From Scatosoma sp045127595 (GTDB lineage: Bacteria; Bacillota; Clostridia; Christensenellales; Borkfalkiaceae): a DNA stretch of 64,000 nucleotides. The translations under genes and the position numbers were made by a program. Location: positions 60,629 through 124,628 of the forward strand of contig JBGVQS010000025.1 in assembly GCA_045127595.1 (NCBI GenBank), read 5' to 3'. Under the pieces are notes generated by a model. That model was not told where the DNA came from. It saw nothing but the letters and a program-made list of their open reading frames with translations, and searched no databases. Of the stretch, positions 50,122-58,902 are shown piece by piece (the stretch's first letter is position 1; every line of letters begins with the position of its first letter).

Positions 50122-52215
50122 ATGAAACTCGTGTCCGACTATTTCGGTTGCATGGTCTTTGGCGACTCCGTCATGCAATCCATGCTCCCCGAAGAAACCT
50201 ACGCGACCTTAAAACGCACCATCAAAGACGGTAGAAGCTTAAATCTTTCCGTCGCAAACGAAGTTGCCGCCGCCATGAAAGAATGGGCGGTTTCTCTCGG
50301 CGCTACCCATTATACACACTGGTTTCAACCGATGACGGGTATTACGGCGGAAAAGCACGACAGCTTTATCTCTCCTGATAAAGACGGTAAAGTGATTATG
50401 GAATTTTCGGGCAAAGAGCTCGTCCGCGGCGAAACGGACGCGTCCTCTTTCCCTTCGGGCGGTTTGCGCGCCACGTTTGAAGCGCGCGGCTATACCGCTT
50501 GGGATGCAACCTCGTACGCTTTCATCAAAGACGGCGTGCTTTGCATTCCCACCGCGTTTTGCTCCTATGGGGGCGACGCGCTCGATAAAAAGACTCCCCT
50601 GCTCCGTTCTATGGAAGCGATCAATCGTCAAGCCATGCGCGTTTTAAAGCTGTTTGGCAACGAAGACGTAACTTCGGTAAAGACCACGGTTGGACCTGAG
50701 CAAGAATATTTCTTGATTGATAAAGATTTGTTCAACCGTAGAAAAGACCTGATTTTTACAGGCAGAACGCTGTTCGGCGCAAAGCCCCCCAAAGGGCAGG
50801 ATTTGGAAGGACATTATTACGGCGTTATCAAACCGCGCGTGCAAGCGTTCATGAAAGATTTGGATGAGGAACTTTGGAAACTCGGCGTGCTTGCGAAAAC
50901 CGAGCATAACGAAGCCGCACCCTCCCAGCACGAGCTTGCGCCCATCTACGCCACCACGAATATTGCGGCGGATCACAACCAGCTTACCATGGAAATCATG
51001 CAAAAGATTGCAAGAAAGCACGATATGGTATGTCTGTTGCACGAAAAGCCGTTTGAGGGGGTAAACGGAAGCGGTAAACATAACAACTGGTCCATTTCCA
51101 CGAACACGGGTGTGAATTTATTAGAACCGGGCGACACGCCTGCGGAAAACGCGCAATTTTTACTTTTCCTTTGCGCGGTACTGAAAGCGGTAGACGACCA
51201 CCAAGACCTTTTGCGCGTATCCGTCGCTACGGCGGGGAACGATCACCGTCTTGGCGCAAACGAAGCTCCCCCTGCCGTCGTTTCTATCTTCCTTGGAGAC
51301 GAGCTGACGGAAATTTTAGAAGCGCTTGAAAAGGACGTGCCTTACGGCGCAAAGGAAAAAGAACTCATGCGCGTCGGCGTGCATACCTTGCCGAAGTTCC
51401 CCAAGGATACTACGGACAGAAACCGCACTTCTCCCTTTGCGTTCACTGGGAATAAATTCGAGTTCCGTATGCTTGGTTCTTCCGCGTCCGTTTCAGGTCC
51501 GAATACCATGCTTAATACCGCCGTTGCGGAATCCTTAAAAGAATTTGCCGACGAGCTGGAAAATGCGAACAATTTTGAAACCGCCTTGCACGAGCTTATC
51601 AAACGGGTAATTTCCAAACACAAACGCATCATTTTCAACGGCAACGGCTACGACGATCAATGGCTGCGCGAAGCGGAAAAACGTGGGTTGACGCATTTAA
51701 AAACAACCCCCGACGCTTTGCCCGCTTTTATCTCCGAAAAGAATATACGGCTTTTTTCCGAACATAAAGTTTATACCGAACGGGAAATGCGTTCCCGCTA
51801 TGAAATCCTGCTCGGCAATTATTGTAAAACCATCGATATTGAATGTAAAACCATGCTCGATATGGCAAAAAAAGATATTCTTCCTGCCGTGAGCGAGTAC
51901 AGCCAAGTACTTGCCAACACGATCCTTTCCAAAAAATCCGCTTGTGCAAGCTTGGATTGCACCTACGAAGAAGAAATGCTTACCAAGGTTTCCGCGCTGT
52001 TAAACGGAGCGTACTCGACGGTAAAAGCGTTGGAAAAAGCTTTAACGGAAAAGAAAACCATTTGCGACGTAACTGCGCGTTCGGTTTTCTGCAAGGATTG
52101 TATTTTGGCTCTTATGAACGAATTGCGCCGCGCGGTAGACGAGTTGGAAGTTTCGGTCTCTGCCGATTACTGGCCTATCCCTACTTATGGCGAACTGCTG
52201 TTTGGAAACAATTAA
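50122..52215 (+). CDS. glnA: Glutamine synthetase, type III (GlnN)
   Basis: The enzyme makes glutamine from glutamate, ammonia and ATP. At 697 residues it is the large type III form. Visible are the N-terminal GSIII region (F-G-C-M-V-F-G-D), GATHYTHWFQP, the metal-binding GPEQEYFLID near residue 193, KTEHNEAAPSQHELAP near 258, the NGSGKHNNWS motif near 316, and the C-terminal helical region. AGGAG precedes the ATG. It forms an operon with nadE and sits behind a leader attenuator. Confidence 0.97.
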   Translation: MKLVSDYFGCMVFGDSVMQSMLPEETYATLKRTIKDGRSLNLSVANEVAAAMKEWAVSLGATHYTHWFQPMTGITAEKHDSFISPDKDGKVIMEFSGKELVRGETDASSFPSGGLRATFEARGYTAWDATSYAFIKDGVLCIPTAFCSYGGDALDKKTPLLRSMEAINRQAMRVLKLFGNEDVTSVKTTVGPEQEYFLIDKDLFNRRKDLIFTGRTLFGAKPPKGQDLEGHYYGVIKPRVQAFMKDLDEELWKLGVLAKTEHNEAAPSQHELAPIYATTNIAADHNQLTMEIMQKIARKHDMVCLLHEKPFEGVNGSGKHNNWSISTNTGVNLLEPGDTPAENAQFLLFLCAVLKAVDDHQDLLRVSVATAGNDHRLGANEAPPAVVSIFLGDELTEILEALEKDVPYGAKEKELMRVGVHTLPKFPKDTTDRNRTSPFAFTGNKFEFRMLGSSASVSGPNTMLNTAVAESLKEFADELENANNFETALHELIKRVISKHKRIIFNGNGYDDQWLREAEKRGLTHLKTTPDALPAFISEKNIRLFSEHKVYTEREMRSRYEILLGNYCKTIDIECKTMLDMAKKDILPAVSEYSQVLANTILSKKSACASLDCTYEEEMLTKVSALLNGAYSTVKALEKALTEKKTICDVTARSVFCKDCILALMNELRRAVDELEVSVSADYWPIPTYGELLFGNN

Positions 52216-52227
52216 AAAGAGGTAAGT

Positions 52228-52962
52228 ATGTTTAACGTAGAAAAGACGACGGAAGAAGTCGTTACGTGGATCAAAAACTGGTTTGAAGAAAACGGCAAAG
52301 GCTGTAACGCCGTCGTTGGAATTTCCGGCGGAAAGGATTCTAGCGTAGTTGCAGCGCTTTGCGTAAAAGCCCTTGGCAAAGAACGGGTTTTCGGCATTTT
52401 AATGCCCAATGGCGAGCAGAGCGATATTGACTGTTCAAAGCAACTCGTCGCGTACCTGGGTATCCCTTTTTACGTTTGCAACGTGAAGGAAGCGGTGGAC
52501 GGCGTAGCAAATTCCATGAAAGAATGTGGCGTGGAAATGAGCCGTCAAAGCCGTATCAATCTCCCCCCGAGAATCCGCATGACTACCCTTTACGCTTTCT
52601 CGCAATCGTTAAACGGGCGAGTGGCAAACACCTGCAACCTTTCGGAAGACTGGGTAGGATATTCCACCCGCTATGGAGACGCGGCAGGCGATTTTTCCCC
52701 GCTTGGAAAATTGACCGTACAAGAAGTAAAAGCCATCGGCGCATACCTGAATTTGCCGAGTAATCTCGTGGAAAAAGTACCCTCCGACGGGCTTTCAGGC
52801 AAGACGGACGAAGACAATTTAGGCTTTACCTATGCAGTGTTGGATAAGTATATCCGTACGGGCGTATGCGAAGACGAAGAAACGAAAGCGCGCATTGACC
52901 GCTTACACCGCATCAATGCATTCAAGTTAAAGCCGATTCCTTGTTACGAATATAACGCATAA
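52228..52962 (+). CDS. nadE: NAD+ synthase, ammonia-dependent
   Basis: NadE amidates deamido-NAD to NAD. The 244-residue protein is the short form without a glutaminase domain; the PP-loop is SGGKDSS near residue 32, and TCNLSEDWVGYSTRYGD and the P2-type D-G-L-S-G-K-T-D-E motif follow. It starts 12 bases after glnA with AGAGG upstream. Co-transcription with glutamine synthetase ties an ammonia-using enzyme to nitrogen status; pncB, the preceding step of the salvage route, lies in the opposite operon 6 kb away. Confidence 0.96.
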   Translation: MFNVEKTTEEVVTWIKNWFEENGKGCNAVVGISGGKDSSVVAALCVKALGKERVFGILMPNGEQSDIDCSKQLVAYLGIPFYVCNVKEAVDGVANSMKECGVEMSRQSRINLPPRIRMTTLYAFSQSLNGRVANTCNLSEDWVGYSTRYGDAAGDFSPLGKLTVQEVKAIGAYLNLPSNLVEKVPSDGLSGKTDEDNLGFTYAVLDKYIRTGVCEDEETKARIDRLHRINAFKLKPIPCYEYNA

Positions 52963-52966
52963 ACGT

Positions 52967-53004
52967 ATGCGCTCCAAAAGTTGTCTTCAACTTTTGGAGC
53001 GCAT
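52967..53004. terminator. Long perfect hairpin after nadE, related to the one after hydA
   Basis: A 17-base perfect stem ATGCGCTCCAAAAGTTG / CAACTTTTGGAGCGCAT with loop TCTT, between convergent nadE and plsY. It shares the CCAAAAGTT/AACTTTTGG core and a T-G-C outer end with 16841-16875. Confidence 0.7.
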
Positions 53005-53036
53005 GATTTTATCAAACCTATTTAATTTTCATTAGG

Positions 53037-53061
53037 CAAAGCGCACGGCTTTGTCTTTTTT
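53037..53061 (+). terminator. Second, shorter terminator after nadE
   Basis: CAAAGC / GCTTTG stem followed by T-C and six T residues; it runs into the plsY stop codon. Confidence 0.55.
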
Positions 53062-53785
53062 AATTCTTCTTTTTCTTGGCAAGCTTTTTAATCGAAGTAT
53101 GATGTTCTTCCCCTGAAAAAAGCCGTTTCAAATTCTTATGATGCGCGCACCACGTCAAAATGTTCAACGCCAAAATCGTCATAAACAAGCCTACCATGTA
53201 CGCGTTGACGGGAAAAGAATAGTATCTTCTGACAAACATAATCGCTTGAATGATACTAAATCCCGTTACGCCAAGAAGAGACCCGAGCGACCCCCATTCG
53301 GTAAAGAAAATAAAGAACACAACCCCTACGAGCAATAAAAAGCCGATAAGCAGCCACCAAGGATTTTCGCACGCCAAGCACACCCAGAACAAACCGAGCG
53401 TAGAAGCAATCCCCTTTCCCCCTTTAAAATGCATGGTAACGGGGAAAATATGCCCGATAATGACAAACACGCCGCAAAAATATCGCGTGAAATCGGAAAC
53501 GGCAATCATTGTCCCTGCAAACACTTGATCCTTATAGATAAAATAACTGATCAATGCGGGAATTCCACCCTTAAACGCGTCGCAAAAAAAGGTAATTACG
53601 CCGATTTTAAGCCCGAATTCGCGGCTCATATTCATAGTGCCGGGGTTACCGCTACCCATTTTGGTAATGTCGCGGTGTTTGATTTTGGAAATCAGCAACG
53701 CAAAGTTAAAACAGCCGATCAAATAACAAACGACCGCCATTAAGGCAAGCTGCCACCAGTCTTGGGAAAAATAAAAAATTTCCAT
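53060..53785 (-). CDS. plsY: Acyl-phosphate glycerol-3-phosphate acyltransferase PlsY
   Basis: PlsY starts phospholipid synthesis by acylating glycerol-3-phosphate with acyl-phosphate. The 241-residue membrane protein shows the three family motifs: G-S-G-N-P-G-T-M-N near 40, H-F-K-G-G-K-G-I-A-S-T near 120, and a degenerate third motif in the final third. It carries a lysine-rich C-terminal tail and is somewhat longer than average. It is the last gene of the lgt-to-plsY operon, 33 bases after der, a common Bacillota pairing. Confidence 0.94.
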   Translation of the reverse strand: MEIFYFSQDWWQLALMAVVCYLIGCFNFALLISKIKHRDITKMGSGNPGTMNMSREFGLKIGVITFFCDAFKGGIPALISYFIYKDQVFAGTMIAVSDFTRYFCGVFVIIGHIFPVTMHFKGGKGIASTLGLFWVCLACENPWWLLIGFLLLVGVVFFIFFTEWGSLGSLLGVTGFSIIQAIMFVRRYYSFPVNAYMVGLFMTILALNILTWCAHHKNLKRLFSGEEHHTSIKKLAKKKKN

Positions 53786-53818
53786 ACCTACTCCTTATTT
53801 ATACAAGCAAAGAAAAGC

Positions 53819-55132
53819 TTATTCCTCGTCCTTTTTCTCACGAACGACGATTTTAATGGGCGTACCCGAAAAATCGTACGCACGGCGAATGGTGTTTTCC
53901 AAGTACCGCTGATAGGAGAAATGGAGTAGCCCCTCGTCGTTGACGTGCAGCACGAACAAAGGCGGACAAACGGCAACCTGCGACGAGAAGAATACCCGCA
54001 TTCTTCTGCCCTGATAGGAAGGCGGTTCTTGCAAACGTACCGCATCCCCGATCAAATCGTTGAGTTCCCCCGTAGGCACACGGAAGGACGCGTGTGCATA
54101 CACTTCTTCCGCCGCCGCGAGAATTTTTTCTACGCGCTGCCCCGTCTTTGCGGAAATATAAATGGACTTATAATAATCCATAAATTTTAAATCTTCTTTC
54201 AGCTGTTCTTCAAAACGATTGACCGTATGGGTATCCTTTTCGATAAGATCCCACTTATTCATGACGATTACGGACGGTTTCCCCTGCTCGTGTACGTAGC
54301 CGATAATTTTAACGTCCTGCTCGGTCAAGCCTTCTTCGCTATCCACGACAAGCAAACAAACGTCGCTTCTTCTTACCGCGTCAAACGCACGCATATTGCT
54401 GTAATATTCTACGTCGTCGTCCACGTTTTTCTTCTTTCTGATCCCTGCGGTATCAATGATGGTATACGCCTTGTCTCCGCGATAAAAAAGGGTGTCGATC
54501 GCGTCGCGCGTCGTACCCGCCATAGGGGTTACGATACTCCGTTCGCTGCCGAGCAATTTATTGACCAAGCTCGATTTCCCTGCATTCGGCTTGCCCACCA
54601 CCGCAATTTTCAAGGACGGAACAGGCTCGATCGTAACGTCAGGGAAATGGGAGATCGCTTCGTCCAAAACGTCCCCGATCCCTTGCGAATGTTCCGCGGA
54701 AACCGCGTACGGCTCTCCTAAGCCAAGGGAATAAAATTCAAACACCTTTTCAGGGGAATAATCGTCGATTTTATTGACGACAAGAATCACGGGCTTTTTA
54801 CTGCGCCGCAAAATATCCGCCACGTCGTAATCGGACGTGTGCAAGCCTTCTCTGCCGTCGGTGAAAAACAAAATAACGTCCGCCGTATCGATTGCAACGT
54901 CCGCTTGTTTTGCAATTTCTTTCCACATAATATCTTCCGATTTCAGCTCGATACCGCCCGTATCTACCATCGTGAAATGCTTCCCGCGCCAGCTCGCGTC
55001 CGTATACAAGCGGTCGCGCGTAACGCCGGGTCTGTCTTCGGTAATGGAAATTTTTCTACCTGCTACTTTATTAAAAAAAGTACTCTTTCCTACGTTGGGT
55101 CTACCTACCAACGCTATCAAGGGATTTGCCAT
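53819..55132 (-). CDS. der: Ribosome-assembly GTPase Der (EngA)
   Basis: Der is the double-GTPase needed for 50S subunit assembly. Two G domains are visible: GRPNVGKSTFFN near residue 10 with DTGG and NKID, and GKPNAGKSSLVN near 185 with DTAGI and NKWD. A C-terminal KH-like domain completes the 437 residues. It precedes plsY and follows the PHP-family gene. Confidence 0.98.
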   Translation of the reverse strand: MANPLIALVGRPNVGKSTFFNKVAGRKISITEDRPGVTRDRLYTDASWRGKHFTMVDTGGIELKSEDIMWKEIAKQADVAIDTADVILFFTDGREGLHTSDYDVADILRRSKKPVILVVNKIDDYSPEKVFEFYSLGLGEPYAVSAEHSQGIGDVLDEAISHFPDVTIEPVPSLKIAVVGKPNAGKSSLVNKLLGSERSIVTPMAGTTRDAIDTLFYRGDKAYTIIDTAGIRKKKNVDDDVEYYSNMRAFDAVRRSDVCLLVVDSEEGLTEQDVKIIGYVHEQGKPSVIVMNKWDLIEKDTHTVNRFEEQLKEDLKFMDYYKSIYISAKTGQRVEKILAAAEEVYAHASFRVPTGELNDLIGDAVRLQEPPSYQGRRMRVFFSSQVAVCPPLFVLHVNDEGLLHFSYQRYLENTIRRAYDFSGTPIKIVVREKKDEE

Positions 55133-55162
55133 AATTCTCTCTCCTCCTCTTTTTGTATTCCT

Positions 55163-55963
55163 TTATAAATCCTGTTTTTTCCACGCGCCGTCCAACAAGG
55201 CGTACACGTGAGAAAAACCAACCTCTTTCAAAAGCTGTTTTGATTCTTCAAACGCGAAATCCAATTTCTTGACCATATGTGCATCCGAACTCAACAAAAT
55301 TTTCGCGTCCCGCTTTTTCAATACATATAACAACCGTTCATGCGGATAGGGCGAAGTTCTATACCCCCGTGCCATCGCGCCCGTGTTCACTTCAAAGATA
55401 CAATCGCTTTTCAACGCTTCACTTAAGTATTTTTCAGCAATCGCAAAATACCTTTCATCATGAAGGAACCGCCCGTCCAGCTCGTCGTATTTGGTAATCA
55501 AGTCAAAATGTCCGACTATGTCGGGCTTTCTACGAAGAATATACTCGCAAAAGTCTTTATAATAGCTTTCCGCAAGTGCCAAAGTATCCCCTGAAAATAG
55601 CTGTAAAAGTTTTTCAAAATCCCCGCGACTCAAATCAATAGAATGATATTTTTCGTCCTGTCTTATGTAATGACAAGAGCCGAGCAAATAATCGAATTTT
55701 GAATGGTCCACAAACTCGAACGCGTCTTCTTCCACGCCGACATATATTTGAATATCCTTCTTATATTTCTCTTTCAATCGGGTAATTTCCGCAATATACG
55801 CCTGCTCGTCTTTTATGCAATAGCTATCATCATACCGAGTGAAACCATGGTCGGAAAACCCTATTGCGCGAAAGCCTTTTTCAAGCGCGCACAGCACCAT
55901 TTCTTCCGCCGTGTTTTTTCCGTCAGACATACAAGTGTGCATATGATAATTTGTTAAAAGCAT
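55163..55963 (-). CDS. PHP-domain phosphatase, histidinol-phosphatase-like (HisK type)
   Basis: A 266-residue metal-dependent PHP phosphoesterase with N-Y-H-M-H-T at the start, F-S-D-H-G near 37, G-V-E-E-D near 75, H-F-D-L near 150, and S-S-D-A-H at the C-terminus, the expected metal ligands. It resembles HisK, but no other his gene is present, so it may act on another sugar or nucleotide phosphate. GGAGAG precedes the start; the start overlaps the DUF512 gene's end by 10 bases. Confidence 0.85.
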   Translation of the reverse strand: MLLTNYHMHTCMSDGKNTAEEMVLCALEKGFRAIGFSDHGFTRYDDSYCIKDEQAYIAEITRLKEKYKKDIQIYVGVEEDAFEFVDHSKFDYLLGSCHYIRQDEKYHSIDLSRGDFEKLLQLFSGDTLALAESYYKDFCEYILRRKPDIVGHFDLITKYDELDGRFLHDERYFAIAEKYLSEALKSDCIFEVNTGAMARGYRTSPYPHERLLYVLKKRDAKILLSSDAHMVKKLDFAFEESKQLLKEVGFSHVYALLDGAWKKQDL

Positions 55964-57285
55964 ATTCTCTCCTCTCCCAAAAGTATATCGATTAAACCAT
56001 AGCCCCCGTCGTAATTCACGCGGATATTCTCAAACTGCAACTGCTTTTTCATCTCGTCAAGCGTCATTCCGCACAAAAATACTTCTTCAAATTCTTTCAA
56101 CGTATTACCTGCAAGAATCAGCTCGTCAAAGCTGCCGCCGTTGTCAACGTATTCTTTTACCGCCGCGCAAATATCCCGTCCCGTCAAAAGCCCCGTACAG
56201 GTAACTGTAGGTCCGAAAAACTCGTTCACGACAGGCAACACGTCCACCTTTAAGCCTTTCGCGGCATTCTCCGCTTTTTCCGCTACGCCGCGGTTAATCT
56301 GTTCCGCACTCACGCCGCAAATCAGTAGGGATTTTTTAGGCGTTTTTAACGCCGTATTTCCGCTTTCGAGCCATTGTGCCAAAGCCGCGTTCGTTTCCGC
56401 TAAAAATTTCGACGTCATGCCGATTCCGTTTTCAATTTGTTCAAAATCCCCGTAAAAAGCTTCGTCTTTAAAAGGCAATTCCGCCTTCACGAAATATTCG
56501 TCGGCTGGCTGTAAAAAATTCACGCCGAATTCTTTGTTAAGCTCGTCCACAAGCGCTAATAATTTACGGCTGTATTCCTTATCCACGTCTAAAATGGGAT
56601 AAAGCCCTTCGCGGTATTTCGTCAAGCCCGTCGGCACGCAAGCCAAATCTTCTACCATAGGGTAATATTTAAACAGCTCCCGCGCGGTATAAGCAAGCTC
56701 TTCCCCGTCGTTTTCGTTGGGCACGAGTACCGCCTGACAATGCAAACGTATCCCGCCTTCCGTCAGGCGTTTGATTTGCGAAACAATCTTATCCGCAAAC
56801 CTATTCCGCAGGAGTTTTTTACGCAATTCTCCGTTCATTGTATGCACGGAAACGTAGAGCGGCGAGAGCTTTAACCGCACAATTCTATCCAACCCCTCGT
56901 CCGAAAGGTTGGTAAGCGTAACGAAGTTTCCGCAAGAAAAGCTCATGCCGTAATCGTCGTCTTTCACGTATAAACTTTCCCGCATTCCTTTGGGCATTTG
57001 ATCGACGAAGCAAAACACGCAACGGTTATGACAAGTACGGATTTCGTTGGATTTTTCGAACTCAACGCCCAAATCCTCTCCCTCATCCTTTTCCACTTCG
57101 ATAACCGTTTCCGTTTTCGTGCGTTTATCCCGCACCGTTATGGAAAAGCCGTCCGTTTCGGTATAATACAAATAATCGTATTCGTCTTCACAAGGATGTC
57201 CGTCGAACGCGACGATTTCATCCCCGATCTCCAAACCGAGTTCTTTGGCTATGGAATTGCGTTTTACCTTGGTAATTTTTAACAT
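55954..57285 (-). CDS. DUF512-family protein with PDZ-like and radical-SAM-like Cys motif
   Basis: The 443-residue protein starts with a small PDZ-like domain (A-K-E-L-G-L-E-I-G-D-E-I-V-A-F-D-G). It then has C-H-N-R-C-V-F-C-F-V-D-Q near residue 85, a CxxxCxxC cluster motif as in radical SAM enzymes, and C-terminal DUF512. The family is widely conserved beside der in Clostridia and remains functionally undefined. It overlaps the pseudouridine synthase gene by 7 bases. Confidence 0.92.
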   Translation of the reverse strand: MLKITKVKRNSIAKELGLEIGDEIVAFDGHPCEDEYDYLYYTETDGFSITVRDKRTKTETVIEVEKDEGEDLGVEFEKSNEIRTCHNRCVFCFVDQMPKGMRESLYVKDDDYGMSFSCGNFVTLTNLSDEGLDRIVRLKLSPLYVSVHTMNGELRKKLLRNRFADKIVSQIKRLTEGGIRLHCQAVLVPNENDGEELAYTARELFKYYPMVEDLACVPTGLTKYREGLYPILDVDKEYSRKLLALVDELNKEFGVNFLQPADEYFVKAELPFKDEAFYGDFEQIENGIGMTSKFLAETNAALAQWLESGNTALKTPKKSLLICGVSAEQINRGVAEKAENAAKGLKVDVLPVVNEFFGPTVTCTGLLTGRDICAAVKEYVDNGGSFDELILAGNTLKEFEEVFLCGMTLDEMKKQLQFENIRVNYDGGYGLIDILLGEERICF

Positions 57286-58247
57286 ATTGATCCTTTTACA
57301 ATGTCTGCAAAGTTTGCGTATTCCACGCCGAATTTACGGCAAAGCTTTTGCAATATTTCACAAAATACAGGGGGCAGGGGCGCGTTGAACGTCATTTTCT
57401 CTCCCGTGGACGGGTGTACAAATTCCAGCTTTTGCGCGTGCAACAACTGCCCGTCTAACGGGAATTTTTGTTTTTTATATCCGTACGTTGGATCTCCCAC
57501 GACAGGGTGCCCTAAATGCTTGGCATGCACGCGGATTTGATGGGTTCTACCCGTTTGTAAAATGAATTTACACAAAGTGAATTCCGTTCCGAAATGCGCC
57601 ACCGTTTCATAATCAGTAATGGCAATTTTCCCCTTTCCGTCGGGCAACACCGCCATTTTTAAACGGTCGTTTGGCGACCTACCGATATCCGTTACCACTC
57701 TGCCGTGCGCAGATTTAAGTTCCCCTTCAAGGAGCGCATAATAGGTTCTATGACAGCTTTTTTCCGCGATTTGCGCCGCCAAAGAAACGTGCGCTTTGTC
57801 ATTTTTTGCAACGACCAACAACCCCGTGGTATCCTTATCGATACGGTGTACGATCCCCGGCCGTAAAACGCCGCCGATACCGCTGAGCGAGTCAAGCGCA
57901 TATAATAACGCGTTTACGAGCGTACCCGTTTCATTGCCGTTCCCCACGTGCACCGTCATACCTTGCGCTTTGTTTATCACGGCAAAATCCCCGTCTTGAT
58001 ACACGATATCTATGGGAATATTTTCCGGTTCGAGCGTATAGGCAACGGCGTCGGGAACAAGCAATTCCACCTGGTAACCAGCTTTGATCTCCAACCCAGC
58101 CTTATTGACAGGCGCGCCGTTGACGCGCACTTGACCGCTCTCAATCAATTTTTTGATGCGGGAACGGGTAAATTCGTCCGTTTGCTCCAAAAGGAATACG
58201 TCCAAACGCTTTCCGCCCTCCTCTGCAACGTAAAAACGCTTATCCAT
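57279..58247 (-). CDS. rluD: RluA-family 23S rRNA pseudouridine synthase (RluD type)
   Basis: The 322-residue protein has an N-terminal S4 domain (R-L-D-V-F-L-L, S-R-I-K-K-L-I-E-S-G) and a RluA catalytic domain with HRIDKDTTGLLVVAKND near 135, where Asp in R-I-D-K is catalytic. Ends in R-T-H-Q-I-R-V-H and H-P-V-V-G-D near 240. It follows lspA with an 8-base overlap, the usual lspA-rluD pairing of Bacillota. The exact rRNA target is inferred from family. Confidence 0.93.
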   Translation of the reverse strand: MDKRFYVAEEGGKRLDVFLLEQTDEFTRSRIKKLIESGQVRVNGAPVNKAGLEIKAGYQVELLVPDAVAYTLEPENIPIDIVYQDGDFAVINKAQGMTVHVGNGNETGTLVNALLYALDSLSGIGGVLRPGIVHRIDKDTTGLLVVAKNDKAHVSLAAQIAEKSCHRTYYALLEGELKSAHGRVVTDIGRSPNDRLKMAVLPDGKGKIAITDYETVAHFGTEFTLCKFILQTGRTHQIRVHAKHLGHPVVGDPTYGYKKQKFPLDGQLLHAQKLEFVHPSTGEKMTFNAPLPPVFCEILQKLCRKFGVEYANFADIVKGSIC

Positions 58248-58902
58248 TTTGCCCCTTTTTCTTTGCGTGTTCCGCTTCTTTTTCTTCTTCCTGTGCCGCC
58301 GCTTCCGCCGCCAACGCCTTGTATTTTTTCGTGAGCGGGAAAAAAGCTTCTTTATCGAAAAAGAGTAACGCCAACACGAGCATTACCGCTCCGCCCGTAA
58401 TGAAGAAATCCGCAAAATTACATACGGCAAACCCGAAACGGTTCAAATCGACCATATCACGAACGCCGACGTCAAGCAACGCCGCGCCCTCTTGCCAAAC
58501 CTTAAAATATGCCCGATCAATCAAATTGCCTATGCCGCCCGCAACGATAAACACGAGCGCCAAGCGAAGAAATCCGCGGCGTTTATCCGCTTTAAAATAG
58601 AACACTGTCAGCGCCAGCATCATAACCGCCGTCAACGCGATCACGCCGATTTTTAACGCAGGCGACGCGTCCGAACCCATACCGTAGGCAATCCCGGGGT
58701 TGTGTTCGATACAAAGATATATCCAACCGGGAATAACCGCCAATTTATCGGGAGAACCGGGCATAGCAAAATATGCTTCCGCAAACAGTTTCGTCAGTTG
58801 ATCGATAAAAACGAGCAGGAAAAACAACCATACGCCGAAAAGGTTATTATTCTTCGTCGCATACATGCCCCCGTCGTTTTTTGAAATTTCCTTATTCTCC
58901 AT
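58240..58902 (-). CDS. lspA: Lipoprotein signal peptidase LspA
   Basis: LspA removes signal peptides from lipidated prolipoproteins, of which this window encodes at least six. Four membrane segments, F-I-D-Q-L-T-K near 35, H-N-P-G-I-A-Y near 70, catalytic Asp in G-N-L-I-D-R near 125 and the second in F-N-(V)-A-D-F-like C-N-F-A-D-F near 160. A lysine/glutamate-rich cytoplasmic tail follows. The frame extends to 58923; the ATG at 58902 has AAGGAT upstream and overlaps pncB by 11 bases. Confidence 0.95.
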   Translation of the reverse strand: MENKEISKNDGGMYATKNNNLFGVWLFFLLVFIDQLTKLFAEAYFAMPGSPDKLAVIPGWIYLCIEHNPGIAYGMGSDASPALKIGVIALTAVMMLALTVFYFKADKRRGFLRLALVFIVAGGIGNLIDRAYFKVWQEGAALLDVGVRDMVDLNRFGFAVCNFADFFITGGAVMLVLALLFFDKEAFFPLTKKYKALAAEAAAQEEEKEAEHAKKKGQNG

